Positions 23,548 to 33,981 are shown, numbered from the stretch's first letter. The stretch: 64,000 bases of DNA from Orientallactaga sibirica (GCA_036365145.1 JAEOAD010000603.1:1302001-1366000), one strand, 5' to 3'. The notes: generated from the sequence alone by a model not told the origin. Translations and numbers: made by a program.

Positions 23548-24773
23548 GACGTCTGGTTAATATGGCAGCATAGGAACAATGCCAAAACAGCCTAGGGGAG
23601 AAAAAACAAAACAACAACAACAAAAATACAGCAAATGACACTCTTCTACTAAAAAGTGAGGTGTATAGAAATTATCAACCACAGCAGAGAAGTAGGAGAG
23701 ATCCAGAGTGTCTAGAGTGCACAGAAGCAGGCAGAAGTGGCTACAGTAGTGGCGACACCAGTTCCCCATGGCTGCGGGCTCTGTCTGAGCCTCAGGAAAA
23801 AAAAAAAAAAAAAAAAAAACATCTGAGGGGATTCTCCACTCACACCGGCCTCCTTGCAAACTCAATAAATGTGGAAGGAGAATAGTAGAGACCAATGGAG
23901 CAGCTTGTGAGGAAGAAGATCATGAGGACCAGTGGGCAGACTTCAGCCTCCATCCACAGCCTCCCCTAACCCACCACCAGCACAAGCGCCAGAAAGCACC
24001 AGAGACCTGGGAAAGAGATCTCGCCCACACAGGACCCAACATGATCAGAGCAGCCAGCCTATCTAATGCCATAGTATAGCAAAGAGGGACCCAAGAGGCC
24101 ATGCAGCATAGCTGAGACGAAAGCCATCCCAAAAGGTAACTGGGATTACACCAGGTCAGTGCCCACCAAATAAGCCTTGTATATAGGCTTGTATTGGAAG
24201 GATAATTGTACCATCCATGTCAGGGTAAATTATATGTTAAAGCTGATGGATGGTCAGATATGACATTCTTTAATAAGCTATATGTTGGGCTTCTCATTGG
24301 TTGCTTCCTGATTTATAGTGCCTTTGTTTACTCTTCTGTCATTTGTTGGGAAAGGGTCTCACTCAGTCACAAACTAACTTTGGAACCCTCTATAGACCAG
24401 AAATCTTAGCTCCCAGCTGACAGGATTAAGGATGTGGGACAACACACATCCTTAGGGACTGTGACTTTGTTAGAGGATCTGTTTGTCATAATACCTACTT
24501 TTGCATAAACACTCTGTGCTATTTCATTGAATGTGTACATTGTTTATTTAAACTTTTAGAATTTGTCTGTATTTTGTTCTATTTAGACTACTTGAATACT
24601 CTTATAGCAGGCAAACCCATCATCTAGGGTCACTTTTCTGGTTACTCTGAGAGTCTTAAGAGCCACACCTAGCACGTTAAGCTCCTACCCTGAAGATATG
24701 TAACATCAGATTGATTGAAACATCTAATAATACTGCAGATAATTATAAAACCCAAGCATTAAATTAATCCAAG
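23548..24773 (+). promoter_or_regulatory. L1-B 5'UTR
   Basis: Extends from the element start to the ORF1 ATG. The outer half (23548-24130) has CAACAACAACAAAA, a 22-A run and a GC-richer stretch (23925-24130). The inner half aligns with the reversed 12290-12720 and with 17137-17518. It would hold the L1 promoter, but no individual promoter site can be fixed from sequence alone. Confidence 0.7.
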
Positions 24774-24932
24774 ATGCAAAAATCTCTACATTGTAATACA
24801 AGAAACACAAAAAAAACAAGACAATATAAATCCACCAAAAGTATTAATGCATAAGAAATTCCCTTCAGTGAGACTGATTTAGAGGAAATGCCTAAGAAAG
24901 ATTTCAAAAGAATTATTATAAAAAAATTTCAA

Positions 24933-25064
24933 GCCGGGCGTAGTGGCACTCCTTTAATCCCAGCACTCGGGAGGCAGAGGTAGGAGGATTGCCATGAGTT
25001 CAAGGCCACCAGGAGACTACATAGCTAATTCAAGGTCAGTCTGGGCCAGTGAGACCCTACCTTG

Positions 25065-25097
<33 letters not shown>
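24933..25097 (+). mobile_element. B1 SINE inside L1-B ORF1
   Basis: GCCGGGCGTAGTGGCACTCC, CCCAGCACTCGGGAGGCAGA, GAGTTCAAGGCCACC, CAGTCTGGGCC and a tail of more than 30 A. The flanks AAAAAAATTTCAA (before) and AAAAAAATTCAA (after the tail) form a probable TSD. It is the best-preserved B1 here. Confidence 0.92.
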
Positions 25098-25099
<2 letters not shown>

Positions 25100-25112
25100 C
25101 AAAGAACTCAAA

Positions 25113-25262
25113 GAGGAAATCGAAGGAATCAAAGAAGACACAGGAACCCAATTTAATGAAATAAGGAGATCAATACAAGACATGAATGAGGAAATCAAAG
25201 GAATCAAAGAACACATAGGAAACCAATTTAATGAAATAAGAATGTCAATACAAGGCATGGAT
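25113..25262 (+). repeat. In-frame 75-bp tandem duplication in ORF1
   Basis: Two 75-bp units (25113-25187, 25188-25262), each beginning GAGGAAATC and containing CAATTTAATGAAATAAG, encode two 25-residue coiled-coil repeats. The other L1-B ORF1 (17519) has one unit. Confidence 0.9.
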
Positions 25263-25940
25263 AAGGGAATGGAAATAATAAAGAAAAGCCATTCAGAAAT
25301 GCTAGCAATGAAAAACATAGTCAGCAAAATAAAAAACTGAGGAAATCTCTCCAGTAGAATAGATGAAGGAGAGAACAGAATATCTAAACAAGAAGACCAG
25401 GTGGCAGATCTAATACAGTCCAACAAAGAGAAAGACAAACTAATAGGAAGGTATGAATGGGAATTTCAAGATATTCTGGACATTATGAGAAGATTAAACA
25501 TAAGAATTCAGAGTATAGTAGAAGGAGAAGAATTTCACTGCAAAGGCATAGAAAGTGTTTTCAACCAACTCATAGATGAAAATGTCCCCCAAATTGGGAA
25601 AGGGATGCCAATGCAGATAAAGGAAGCCTTTATAACACCAAACAGACAAAGCCTGGAAAGAACATCTCCTCACCATATTATAATTAAACTACAAAACATA
25701 CAAACCAAAGAAAATATATTGAAAACAGATAAAGAAAAAAAATCAAGTCACCTCCAAAGGCAAGCCCATCAGCAGATTACTCAACCCAAACTTTAAAAGC
25801 CAGAAGGGCTTGGAGTGATGTATTCTAAGTTCTGAAAGATAACAACTGTCAACCAAGGTTAGTGTATCCTGCAAAGCTATCTATTCAAGTAGACAGAGAA
25901 ATAAGGACATTCCACAACAAAAAGCAGGGTAAAGGAATTT

Positions 25941-25999
25941 TTTTTTGTTGTTGAGGTAGGGTCTCACTCTAGCCCAGGCTGACCTTGAATTCACTATGT
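25941..25999 (-). mobile_element. 5'-truncated B1 with TSD
   Basis: Only the last roughly 50 bp of B1 (plus strand: GTTGAGGTAGGGTCTCACTC, AGCCCAGGCTGACCTTGAAT) and its tail are present. TSD TAAAGGAAT-TT lies at 25930-25940 and TAAAGGAATATT at 26000-26011. The TSDs show it inserted in this short form. Confidence 0.85.
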
Positions 26000-26189
26000 T
26001 AAAGGAATATTTGAAGACAAAACCAGCTATACAGAAAATATTTGAAAGCATCCTCCATGCTGAAGAGAAAGAAAAGCACACATATAAGGAACTTGGAAAA
26101 AAAAACAAACAAACAATACTCCAATACTAGTTAATATAAGAGATCAAAGGTAAAACCAGAAGAACTACAAAAGAAGAAAAATAGCAAAA

Positions 26190-27600
26190 ATAAATGCACA
26201 CCTTTCAATAATAACTCTTAATATCAATGGCCTCAATACCCCAACCAAAAGACATAGGTTTGCAGACTGGGTTAAAAAGCAGAATCCTTCAAATTTTTGC
26301 CTCCAAGAAACTCACCTTTCTACAAAGGATGGACACTGTCTTAGAGTGAAAGGTTGGAAAAAGGTGTTTCAAGCAAATGGGCCTAGAAAACAGTGGTGCT
26401 ATCCTTGTATCTTACAGGGTAGACTTCAGATCAATATTAGTTAGGAATGATAAGGAAGGTCACTTTATATTGATTAAAGAAACACTCCAACAGGACATTA
26501 CAATCCTAAACATATATGCACCTAACATGGGGGCTCCCAATTTCATCAAACAAATGCTATTAGAACTAAGGTCACAGATAATACCAAACACACTTGTAGT
26601 GGGTGAGTTCAACACCCCACTCTCACTAATTGACAGGTCATGTTGCCAAAAATAAATCATCTCATTAGATGCAGAAAAAGCATTTGACAAAAGCATTTGA
26701 CAAAATCCAATATCCCTTTATTATAAAAGTCCTACAGAGACTGGGAATATAAGGAACATATCTCAATAAAGGCTATGCATGACAAACTCACAGCCAACAT
26801 AATACTAAAAGGAGAAAAACTTGAAGCTTTTCCACCAAAATCAGGCACAAGACAAGGGTGTCCACTGTCCCCACTTTTATTTAATATAGTGCTGGAAGTC
26901 TTAGCCATAGCAATAAGGAAAGAGACACATATTCAAGGGATACAAATTGGAAAGGAAGAGATCAAGTTATCATTATTTGCAGATGATATGATTCTATACA
27001 TAAAGGACCCTAAAGACTCTGCCAACAAACTGTTAGAGCTGATAAACACCTATAGCCTTGTAGGAGGATACAAAATAAACCCACAAAAATCAGTAGCCTT
27101 CCTATATGCTAACAAGAAACACACAGAGGATGAAATCACAGAATCACTCCCATTCACAATTGCATCAAAAAAAAAAAAATAATAAAGTACCTTGGGATAA
27201 ACCTAACCAAGGAAGTGAAAGATCTCTACAATGAAAACTTTAAAACAATCAAGCGAGAAATTGCAGAAGACACTTGGAAATGGAAAGACATCCCGTGTTC
27301 TTGTATTGGAAGAATCAATGTTGGGAAAATGGCAATCTTACCAAAGCAGTCTACACATTTAATGAAATTCCCATCAAAATTCCCATCACATTCTTCACGG
27401 AAATAGAGAAAATAATCCAAAAATTCATTTGGAAGCACAAAAAACAATAAATGCTGCTGAAGATACTGAAAAAGCGGAACCTTTCTACATTGTTAGTGGG
27501 AATGCAATCTGGTGTAGCCATTGTGGTAATCAGTGTGGAGGTTCCTGAGACAGCTAAAAATAGATCTACCATATGACCCAGCTATACCACTCCTAGGCTT
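26190..27600 (+). pseudogene. L1-B ORF2 remnant with large deletions
   Basis: Endonuclease start at about 26190 ('LNINGLNTPTKRH', 'QETHLSTKDG'), then the 'NIYAPNMGAPNFIKQMLLEL' and 'VVGEFNTPLSLIDRSC' block. The normal GDFNTP is GEFNTP, a change in a catalytic-region aspartate. The sequence then jumps to the RT region. 26775-27182 is the best-preserved RT piece in the window: '[20 protein letters not shown]' and '[17 protein letters not shown]' with intact FADDM. A further jump at about 27440 leads to the C-terminal 'GTFLHC-WECNLV-PLW' block. It is non-functional. Confidence 0.9.
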
Positions 27601-27850
27601 ACATCCTAAGGACTCCTAAGAGCCAAAGAAAGAGTAGGACTCCTTACAACGTGCTCCTCCAGACACAAAATGGCCTGGATATCCATGACCTCACAGTGGT
27701 TGACACTACCTACACAAGACCATCATAATAGGAGGAAAAGATCATGACATCAAAATGAAAAAAGAGACTGATTGAGAGGGAGAGGGGATGTGATGGAGAG
27801 TGGAGTTTCAAAGGGGAAAGTAGGGAGGGAAGTCGATAAAAAAACAGTTT

Positions 27851-28039
27851 CTCTGACTCTTTATACTTTAGCATTTACGAAACCATGTACAAAAAATAAT
27901 TATGTAGCATACTCGAAATGTTGGTACAAAATAAAGAGATGATAGCAAAGTTATCATATATAGTGTTTTATAGGTAATGAACTTTTACTTAGATTGTTTT
28001 ATTTAACTTCATCTTTCTTATAACCATGTATTGTTAATA
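27851..28039. other. Unique intergenic DNA
   Basis: AT-rich, no feature recognised. Confidence 0.5.
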
Positions 28040-28052
28040 GGGGGAAATTCTT
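28040..28052 (+). repeat. Left TSD of SINE
   Basis: GGGGGAAATTCTT, exact copy at 28264-28276. Confidence 0.9.
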
Positions 28053-28263
28053 TTTTTAATTTTTATTTATTTATTTGACAGAGAAAGAAGGGGAGGGAGA
28101 GAGAGAGATTGGGCATACCAGAGCCTCCAACCACTGCAAACAAACTCCAGATGCACGTGTCCCCTTGTACATCTGGCTAACATGGGTCCTGGGGAATTGA
28201 ACCAGGGTCCTTTGGCTTTGCAGATAAGAACATTAACTGCTAAAGCCCTCCCTCAGGCTCAAT
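28053..28263 (-). mobile_element. DIP-like tRNA-derived SINE
   Basis: Antisense copy: T-rich tail (TTTATTTATTTATTTGACAG), GGAGAGAGAGAGATTGGGC, CCAGAGCCTCC, ACTCCAGATGCACGTG, CATCTGGCTAACATGGGTCC and a tRNA-like head. TSD GGGGGAAATTCTT lies at 28040-28052 and 28264-28276. Confidence 0.92.
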
Positions 28264-28276
28264 GGGGGAAATTCTT
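28264..28276 (+). repeat. Right TSD of SINE
   Basis: Exact copy of 28040-28052. Confidence 0.9.
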
Positions 28277-29199
28277 ATCATATACTTTACATACTATTAA
28301 GTGGAGGGTGAGGTTTATTTGGCTTAATTAAAATCTTCCAACTGTTATTTTGTTTGATAATTCACCCTCTATTTTTCTTCTAGGATTCCTTCTCCCAATT
28401 TATTATTTTTTATTATTTATAAATTGTTCTTATTGACAATTCAAATGTCATTACACATCAGAAATTCTAACTTTTCATATATTTGTAATGGCCCTATTAA
28501 TTAGTTGGTACATAGGGGAGCAACAACCCTAGCAACCAATTAAGACTCCCTCCTCATAATTTCTCACACTGTTCTAAAAAGGGGTTGCACCATTATGAGT
28601 GCTGCTTTGGGATATAGGAAGAAGCAGTTTTCTCTGGTCACTTTTCCTATAGTGAATGACAGAGAGTGAAGTCTACACTCAAGAGTAATGGGGTGAAAGG
28701 CAGCTATAAAGAGTGTCAAAGATGATTACTCATGTGGCTCCTTCTGTTTCTGACTCTCACTTTTATCCCTACACTTCTTGCTATTAGATAATTCAAACTC
28801 TGGTGAAAGAGCCATGATTGTTTTATAAACTTTCAACAAATGCATCTTTGAGTTGAAGCCGTTTTCTGGTTATACATTTGACTATTAAAAGTATATTGAC
28901 AAATATCTTAGAAAAGAGTGAATTGTTAGTTTTTGAAGACTTTTATCTATTGTCTTTTTACTTACATATTTACAAGCAATTTAGGTGACTAATCTTTTTC
29001 ATTATTTAGGTATATTCCTTATATAAATAATGTGTTTCTGTATGACATTTTCATACTAGTATATCATATTCATTGCTTGTATTTACTCACCCATTACCAT
29101 CCTCCACTCAGTAACCTTCATTTTTGCATATATATGCATATATATGCAAAGATATATATGTATATATACATATGTATATGCTGTGCATGAGAGAATACA
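28277..29199. other. Unique AT-rich intergenic DNA
   Basis: No gene recognised. Contains a perfect 28-bp AT-rich palindrome at 29123-29150. Confidence 0.5.
29123..29150. repeat. Perfect 28-bp AT palindrome
   Basis: TTTGCATATATATG reads the same on both strands over 28 bases, followed by more TATATATG repeats to 29180. This is a low-complexity region that could extrude a cruciform. Confidence 0.85.
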
Positions 29200-29560
29200 T
29201 ATTTACTTGTTTTTTCTGTATGGCTCATTTTACTTAACATGATGCTCTATAGTCACCCATTTCTTACAAATCATAAACTTTCATTCTTAATTATAGCTTA
29301 ATAGCATCTGCAGGGGTATGTGTACAACATTATCTTTGTCCATTAAGGCTAATTCACTAAATATACTATTTTGAATAATATCAACATGAGCAGGTATCTC
29401 TGTGGCATGACTTATATTTATTCAGATATATACCTAGGACCAATATGATTGGGTCATAGTATTCCATATTTTTAAAGAAATGTCCACAATTATTTCTATG
29501 TGCTATTTTACATTTCCTTAGTGACTTATGCTGACAACATATATTTTTTAATACTAAAAT
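29200..29560 (-). mobile_element. Ancient L1 ORF2 3' remnant
   Basis: The plus strand carries the antisense order typical of old L1 ORF2 ends: a TGGCTCATTTTACTTAACATG-like block, TTGTCCATTAAGGCTAATTC, CAGATATATACCTAGGACCA, GATTGGGTCATAGTATTCC, then TTTACATTTCC. Strongly diverged, far older than L1-A or L1-B. Confidence 0.65.
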
Positions 29561-30191
29561 TCAATTTCAACTATAATATGCCATACTTCACTTTAAAGAT
29601 GGTATTTGGCACATCTCAGTATTGTTATACTTTACTTACTTGCCTGCTCTGTTACAGGATATGTGTTACAGTTTTATTATGGAAAATCTTATCAATATTG
29701 TGGTTTGATGTTTTCAGTTTGTTTCTGCTGTCTTATACAGCTTAAATTTCTGCCAATAAGTGACCTCAATATCCTAATTTTAATTTGATATATTGAAGTG
29801 CATTGAATTCTCTATCAATGATTTAGAAAGTTATACCTGCTTGTCAACTGTATGCATAATTATGGTACCTGGTTATTATTTTTATCCAAATTCCAAATCC
29901 AGGGTGATTTCCTCATCACCAATAGAAAAAGAAAGACTGTGGTATTTCTTTACCCAGGGTGACTGAAGCTGAGATTTTTCTGCTTGGAGTAAATGGTAAA
30001 TTATCTCTTGGGTACCTTAAACATTTTGTAACTTTCCCCATATATATGCTTACCTTGTTTTAGAAAAGAAGTTTTTATCTGGTTCTATGAATTTTGAGAT
30101 AACAAAATGGGAAAATTATATTGATACCAGATATAGAAGGAAATTTCCTTGGCAGCTAGATCAAGATTAAGAGATCTAATTTGGATAACTT
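29561..30191. other. Unique intergenic DNA
   Basis: No feature recognised. The open reading at 29500-29745 has no recognisable domain. Confidence 0.5.
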
Positions 30192-30206
30192 AAATGTCCT
30201 ATTTTA
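30192..30206 (+). repeat. Left TSD of type-b SINE
   Basis: AAATGTCCTATTTTA pairs with AAATGTCCTCTTTTA at 30532-30546 (one difference). Confidence 0.85.
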
Positions 30207-30290
30207 TTTTATTTTATTTTATTTTATTTTATTTTATTTTATTTTATTTTATTTTATTTTATTTTATTTTATTTTATTTTATTTTATTTT
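30201..30290 (+). repeat. (ATTTT)18 microsatellite
   Basis: Eighteen perfect pentamers, 90 bp, at the tail of the minus-strand SINE. It expanded from the SINE's A-rich tail. Confidence 0.95.
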
Positions 30291-30531
30291 TTTTTGAGAG
30301 AGACATAGAGAGAGACAGACAGAGAGGGAGAGGAAGACAGAGATGAGCATGCCATCAGCCTCTCAGCTGCTGTGAACAAAATGCAGATGCGTGCATCCCC
30401 TTGTGGTCAAGTGAGGCATTGCGCCCTTGTGTCACTTTTGCATTTGGCTAAACGTGGGATCTGGAGATTGGAACCAGTGTTCTTAGGCTTAGGAGGCAGG
30501 CACCTTAACCGCTAAGCCATCTCTCCAGCCC
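30207..30531 (-). mobile_element. tRNA-derived SINE, type b
   Basis: Antisense: pentamer tail, GAGAGAGACATAGAGAGAGA, CTCTCAGCTGCTGTGAAC, CCCCTTGTGGTCAAGTGAGG, GTGTCACTTTTGCATTTGGC, then the head AACCGCTAAGCCATCTCTCC. TSDs flank it. Confidence 0.92.
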
Positions 30532-30546
30532 AAATGTCCTCTTTTA
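30532..30546 (+). repeat. Right TSD of type-b SINE
   Basis: AAATGTCCTCTTTTA, pairs with 30192-30206. Confidence 0.85.
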
Positions 30547-31124
30547 TGGACAATCCATGCTACCCCTTAGAAAAAAATCTTGTTTTATCATAATTTCATA
30601 TATCTTAGCATCTGTTATTGTTCATAACTTCTACTTAGTTACCTATCTGCCCCACCTAAAAGATGACAGCAGCCTCAGGGTGAACAGCAATTCTGCTATT
30701 CATTATAAACCTAGAACTTACCACAACATTTGCTAAGTGAAAATGCTTCAGTAAATATAAACATTTTATTTTCAACTCAAAGAAAAAACAATAGGACAGA
30801 ATATAGCCAGACATAGGTTTGGAAAACAGCCCCTGAATTCAGGATTTTTTCCCAACAACCACAAACTATTGGGATCTGTTAAAATTTATCCATATAGGAA
30901 AGAAATACATTACATTAAGAATCTTTGAATTTATAAATGTTAGTATTTTTAAAATTATTTTTATCACAAATGTGCACATGAGTTATAAATGAGTGATTTC
31001 TAGTTATTACCTAAGTACATAGGTGTCTGACTTCCCACTACTTCTAGAAATTACCTCTGTAATGGTGACCATCAAGGTAAGTAGGTACTCATCCTAGGGG
31101 TAAGGGATAAAGGAAAAAAATTAT
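30547..31124. other. Unique intergenic DNA
   Basis: No gene, exon or repeat recognised. Confidence 0.5.
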
Positions 31125-31125
31125 A

Positions 31126-31345
31126 GGGCTGGCGAGATGGCTGTGTGTTTAAAGGCATTTGGTTTTGCTGATCCAGGTTCGAGTTCCTGATACACATGTA
31201 AAGCCAGATGCACAAAGTGATGCACATGTTTCAAGTTTGTTTTCAGTGACAGGAGGCCCTGGTGTGTGCGTGCGTGCGCGCGCACGCACACGCACACACA
31301 CACTTTCTCCTTTATGTTGGTTTCTCTTTCTCAAATAATTGAACA
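31126..31345 (+). mobile_element. DIP-like SINE with GT/GC core
   Basis: GGGCTGGCGAGATGGCTGTG (box A region), GGTTCGAGTTCC (box B), AAAGCCAGATGCACAAAGTG, AGGAGGCCCTGG, then an alternating GT/GC/CA tract in place of the CTCTCT stretch, and CTTTCTCCTTTATGTTGG. Boxes A and B form the Pol III internal promoter of such SINEs. Confidence 0.85.
31262..31303. repeat. 42-nt perfect purine-pyrimidine alternation
   Basis: Every step alternates purine and pyrimidine, moving from GT through GC in the centre to CA, which also makes the centre self-complementary. A Z-DNA-prone composition. Confidence 0.9.
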
Positions 31346-31728
31346 TAATATTTATAAAAAATAATATTTATTTTCATCTAAATAGAAAGGAGGTGGACAT
31401 TCTTCACCCTCACTGAAGAAATCTACTTCTTAATCAGTGTTATAGTTTGGAAATGAAATTTCTAGGGCTCTAAAGACTGGCCAATTAGGACCTACAGATG
31501 ATGTCTCTCATTGGTATGGAAGAGGATAGGGTCTTTGGTTTTCCTGACACCCTTGAGGTTGATATAATAGCCTAGCCTCAGGAAGTGATATTTTTATCTT
31601 TTTAGGAAGAGATAAAGTATGTTATCTTTGTCCATCAAGGTAATGAGCCAATCACAGTAATTAGCTGGGCAAATGAGTGTATTTTAATTTGATGAATCTA
31701 GAGCCTAAAAGCCTGTTTGTTTGTAATA
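31346..31728. other. Unique intergenic DNA
   Basis: Nothing recognised. Confidence 0.5.
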
Positions 31729-31887
31729 TAGTTTGTTGTTTTATTTTGCAAGGGAGGGTTTCTGTTTAGCCCAGGTTGTCCTGGAATTTACTCTGGAATC
31801 TCAGGGTGGCTTCAAACTAAAGATAATCCTCCTACCTCAGCCTCCCAAGTGCTGGAAATAAAGGTATATGCCACCATGCCCAGCTTT
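31729..31887 (-). mobile_element. B1 SINE
   Basis: Antisense: TTAGCCCAGGTTGTCCTGGA, CTTCAAACTAAAGATAATCC, CCTCCCAAGTGCTGGAAATA, GCCACCATGCCCAGC. Older than the B1s inside L1s by its divergence. No TSD found. Confidence 0.88.
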
Positions 31888-32204
31888 TTCTGAGATTTTT
31901 GTCTGTTTTGTGGGACTACTGAATCCAGAAGAGCTTTGTTTTCCCTACAAAGAGAAAGTGAACTTCCTGGTAGGAGATTAAACAATAGGGAAAGAAAGAA
32001 GAAATAAAAAAAAGGCAAAACGGAGGGACAGTGAAAGAAAAAGAAAAGGTAGGGAGAAGAAAAATAAACAATTATATTGTTCTTGACTTGCTAGATATTG
32101 TTTTAATTAGTCATAGAAGAGAGGTTTATGAAAGCTTATTTATAACTGAAGTGGTGATAAAAAAGTCCAAAGATGAGATCCTTGAGTCTGTGGTACAATG
32201 ATGG
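31888..32204. other. Unique purine-rich intergenic DNA
   Basis: Includes a GAAAGAAGAAATAAAAAAAAGG-type stretch near 31990-32070. No gene recognised. Confidence 0.5.
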
Positions 32205-32250
32205 GAATCTTAATTATTTGAGAAAGAGAGACCAACATAAAGTAGAGAGA

Positions 32251-32305
<55 letters not shown>

Positions 32306-32340
32306 CACCAGGGCCTCCTGTCACTGAAAACAAACTTGTT
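32205..32340 (-). mobile_element. DIP-like SINE 3' part
   Basis: The reverse complement matches the 3' half of the SINE at 31234-31340 (TCAGTGACAGGAGGCCCTGG, CTTTATGTTGGTCTCTC, TTCTCAAATAATT), with the core expanded as (GT)n. The tRNA-like head is absent. Same subfamily as 31126. Confidence 0.8.
32253..32302 (+). repeat. (GT)25 microsatellite
   Basis: Twenty-five perfect GT units within the SINE 3' part. Confidence 0.95.
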
Positions 32341-33668
32341 TTATGATACTTAGAGATATAACCAGAAGGAAATGATGGTTTTCTACATCTAGCAATTATA
32401 TGGAAGTTTTTATATTTAATTACAAATCAGGTATTAGTTCAATTGCTATAGAAATACATTATAATTATTAATAATATTGATATACATGTTTATAATAAAA
32501 TAGTATTTAAAGCTTATTAATTGGAGGTAAATTCATCCCTTCTTTATAACATAATTTAATGTAACACAATGTGAACAAATGCCCACTTATCTAAAGAAGA
32601 CAAAAACTAGATAAATCATTCAGATTAACTATTAAGATAACTTTAGAAAAATATTCTACCTAGCATTATTTTATCCAAAGGACAAGTTGGAATAAAGATG
32701 GATTTATACTTTTAGTCAGGTTTTCATACGTAACATTTTATGAACAAAGTCTATTCATATTTTTTTTCAAGATGAATTTACTTTTCACCTATTTAAATAC
32801 AAAATCTTAAATTTTTAGATGGATATTAAGACCAAGAGCTGGAAATGTGGAACTATAATTACTGATGAGAAGATAGGATATGAGGTATATTTCTGGCCTG
32901 GCAGATCACATGATAAGACAAACACATACCCAGAAGCTCATTGTTTGATAATTATGTGTACCCAGTTCAAGAAGTACTTCTTCAGGAATTACTGGATAAA
33001 AGGAGGCTAGAACTTGGAAGGAATTTCTGATAAAGCCTGTAAAGTTCCAACTAAATAGGGCTTTCAGGTGCTTTGAGAAGACAGAGTCTCAGGCGAAACT
33101 ATTTCTGAAACTTTAGAAATAATATAGAACCTACCAAAAATACTGATCCACAAAATGGTCTCTAGCCATTGTTCTCTCTTCCTCTTTGAGTGTGTACTCT
33201 GTAGTGGTGGTCCCTCTCTCCATTTTCTACTCTCACACTTTGAGAGTGTGTTTTTAAGATACACTGTCTCCCACACTACATTCTCTGTGTTTTGTTTGGA
33301 TCCTCCTAACAGAGATCATAGCAATGGAAAGTGATATCCTGATGATGAGAATGTTCTTATTTTAAAACATTGCTTTTTGACTTAAAAACATATTTTCTAG
33401 AAGTAAAATTTTCTAGAAGCAATAGACAACTGGCTAAAAACTTAGTATAGCTGAATATTTCAGTAGAAAACAATGAAGCAAAATACAACAAGATGATTTT
33501 TCTTCCCTCCAAAACAACTCTTCCAAAATTACTTTTCTTATTTATTAATGGAAAATAATTCTTACATAATTTTATTCATGTTCATGTATATAGAGAAAAC
33601 TTAATATGCAATCAATTTTGAAACTTAATATACTTATGGTCTGAGAAAACAATTATTAACAGAAAAAA
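32341..33668. other. Unique intergenic DNA
   Basis: More than 1.3 kb without a recognisable gene or young repeat. An open reading of 63 codons at 32819-33010 lacks any known motif. An inverted repeat (CTCTCACACTTTGAGAGTGTG) sits near 33231. Confidence 0.5.
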
Positions 33669-33675
33669 AGATCCC

Positions 33676-33895
33676 AGGGCTAGAGAGATGGCTTAGTAGT
33701 TAAGGCACTTGCCTGCAAATCAATTTCCCAGGACCCATGTATGCCAGATATACAGGGTGGCATGTGTGTCTGGAGTTCATTTGCAGCAGTTAGAAGCCTT
33801 TGCTTGCACTCCTATTCTCTCTTTCTCTCCTTCTTTTTCTCTCTCTCAAATGAATAAACAAATAAATAAAATTAAAATGTTAAAAATAAACAAAT
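33676..33895 (+). mobile_element. DIP-like SINE
   Basis: CCAGGGCTAGAGAGATGGCT, TAGTTAAGGCACTTGCCTGC, CCCAGGACCCATGTATGCC, TCTGGAGTTCATTTGCAGCA, a CTCTCTTTCTCTCC stretch and an AATAAA-rich tail. Box B is partly deleted. Confidence 0.88.
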
Positions 33896-33981
33896 CCCAA
33901 ATCAAAATAGGTTATTTTTTCCATTAACTAGGGAGTTACTAAAATGACAATGAAATATAATTTTTTATTCCTCAGATTCAA

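Larger units (their letters stand above)
24774..26080 (+). pseudogene. L1-B ORF1 with duplicated coiled-coil unit
   Basis: ATG at 24774 (MQKSLH). The frame is broken by a B1 at 24933-25097. After it, 25062-25340 is open and carries two adjacent 25-residue units: 'EEIEGIKEDTGTQFNEIRRS' plus 'IQDMN', and 'EEIKGIKEHIGNQFNEIRMS' plus 'IQGMD' (25113-25187 and 25188-25262). The RRM-like middle, 'ILDIMRRLNIRIQSIVEGEE' and 'NVPQIGKGMPMQIKEAFITP', is open at 25401-25796. The CTD follows and is split by a truncated B1 at 25941-25999. It is non-functional. Confidence 0.9.
23548..27850 (+). mobile_element. L1-B, plus strand, 5' complete but internally deleted
   Basis: Begins with a 5' end containing TTAATATGGCAGC, then a 5'UTR of about 1.2 kb with an A-run at 23798-23819, ORF1 from 24774, ORF2 from about 26190, and a tail with GTCGATAAAAAAA at about 27830. 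There are at least three deletions: EN to RT at 26652-26660, RT to C-terminus at about 27440, and C-terminus to 3'UTR at about 27610. A B1 and a truncated B1 lie in ORF1. A 13-base duplication (AAAGCATTTGACA) sits at 26678-26703. Confidence 0.88.

Noticed and set aside
32819..33010. 63-codon reading frame in unique DNA as a possible exon
   Set aside because: No recognisable protein motif, no convincing splice sites at its ends, and a length expected by chance in AT-rich DNA.
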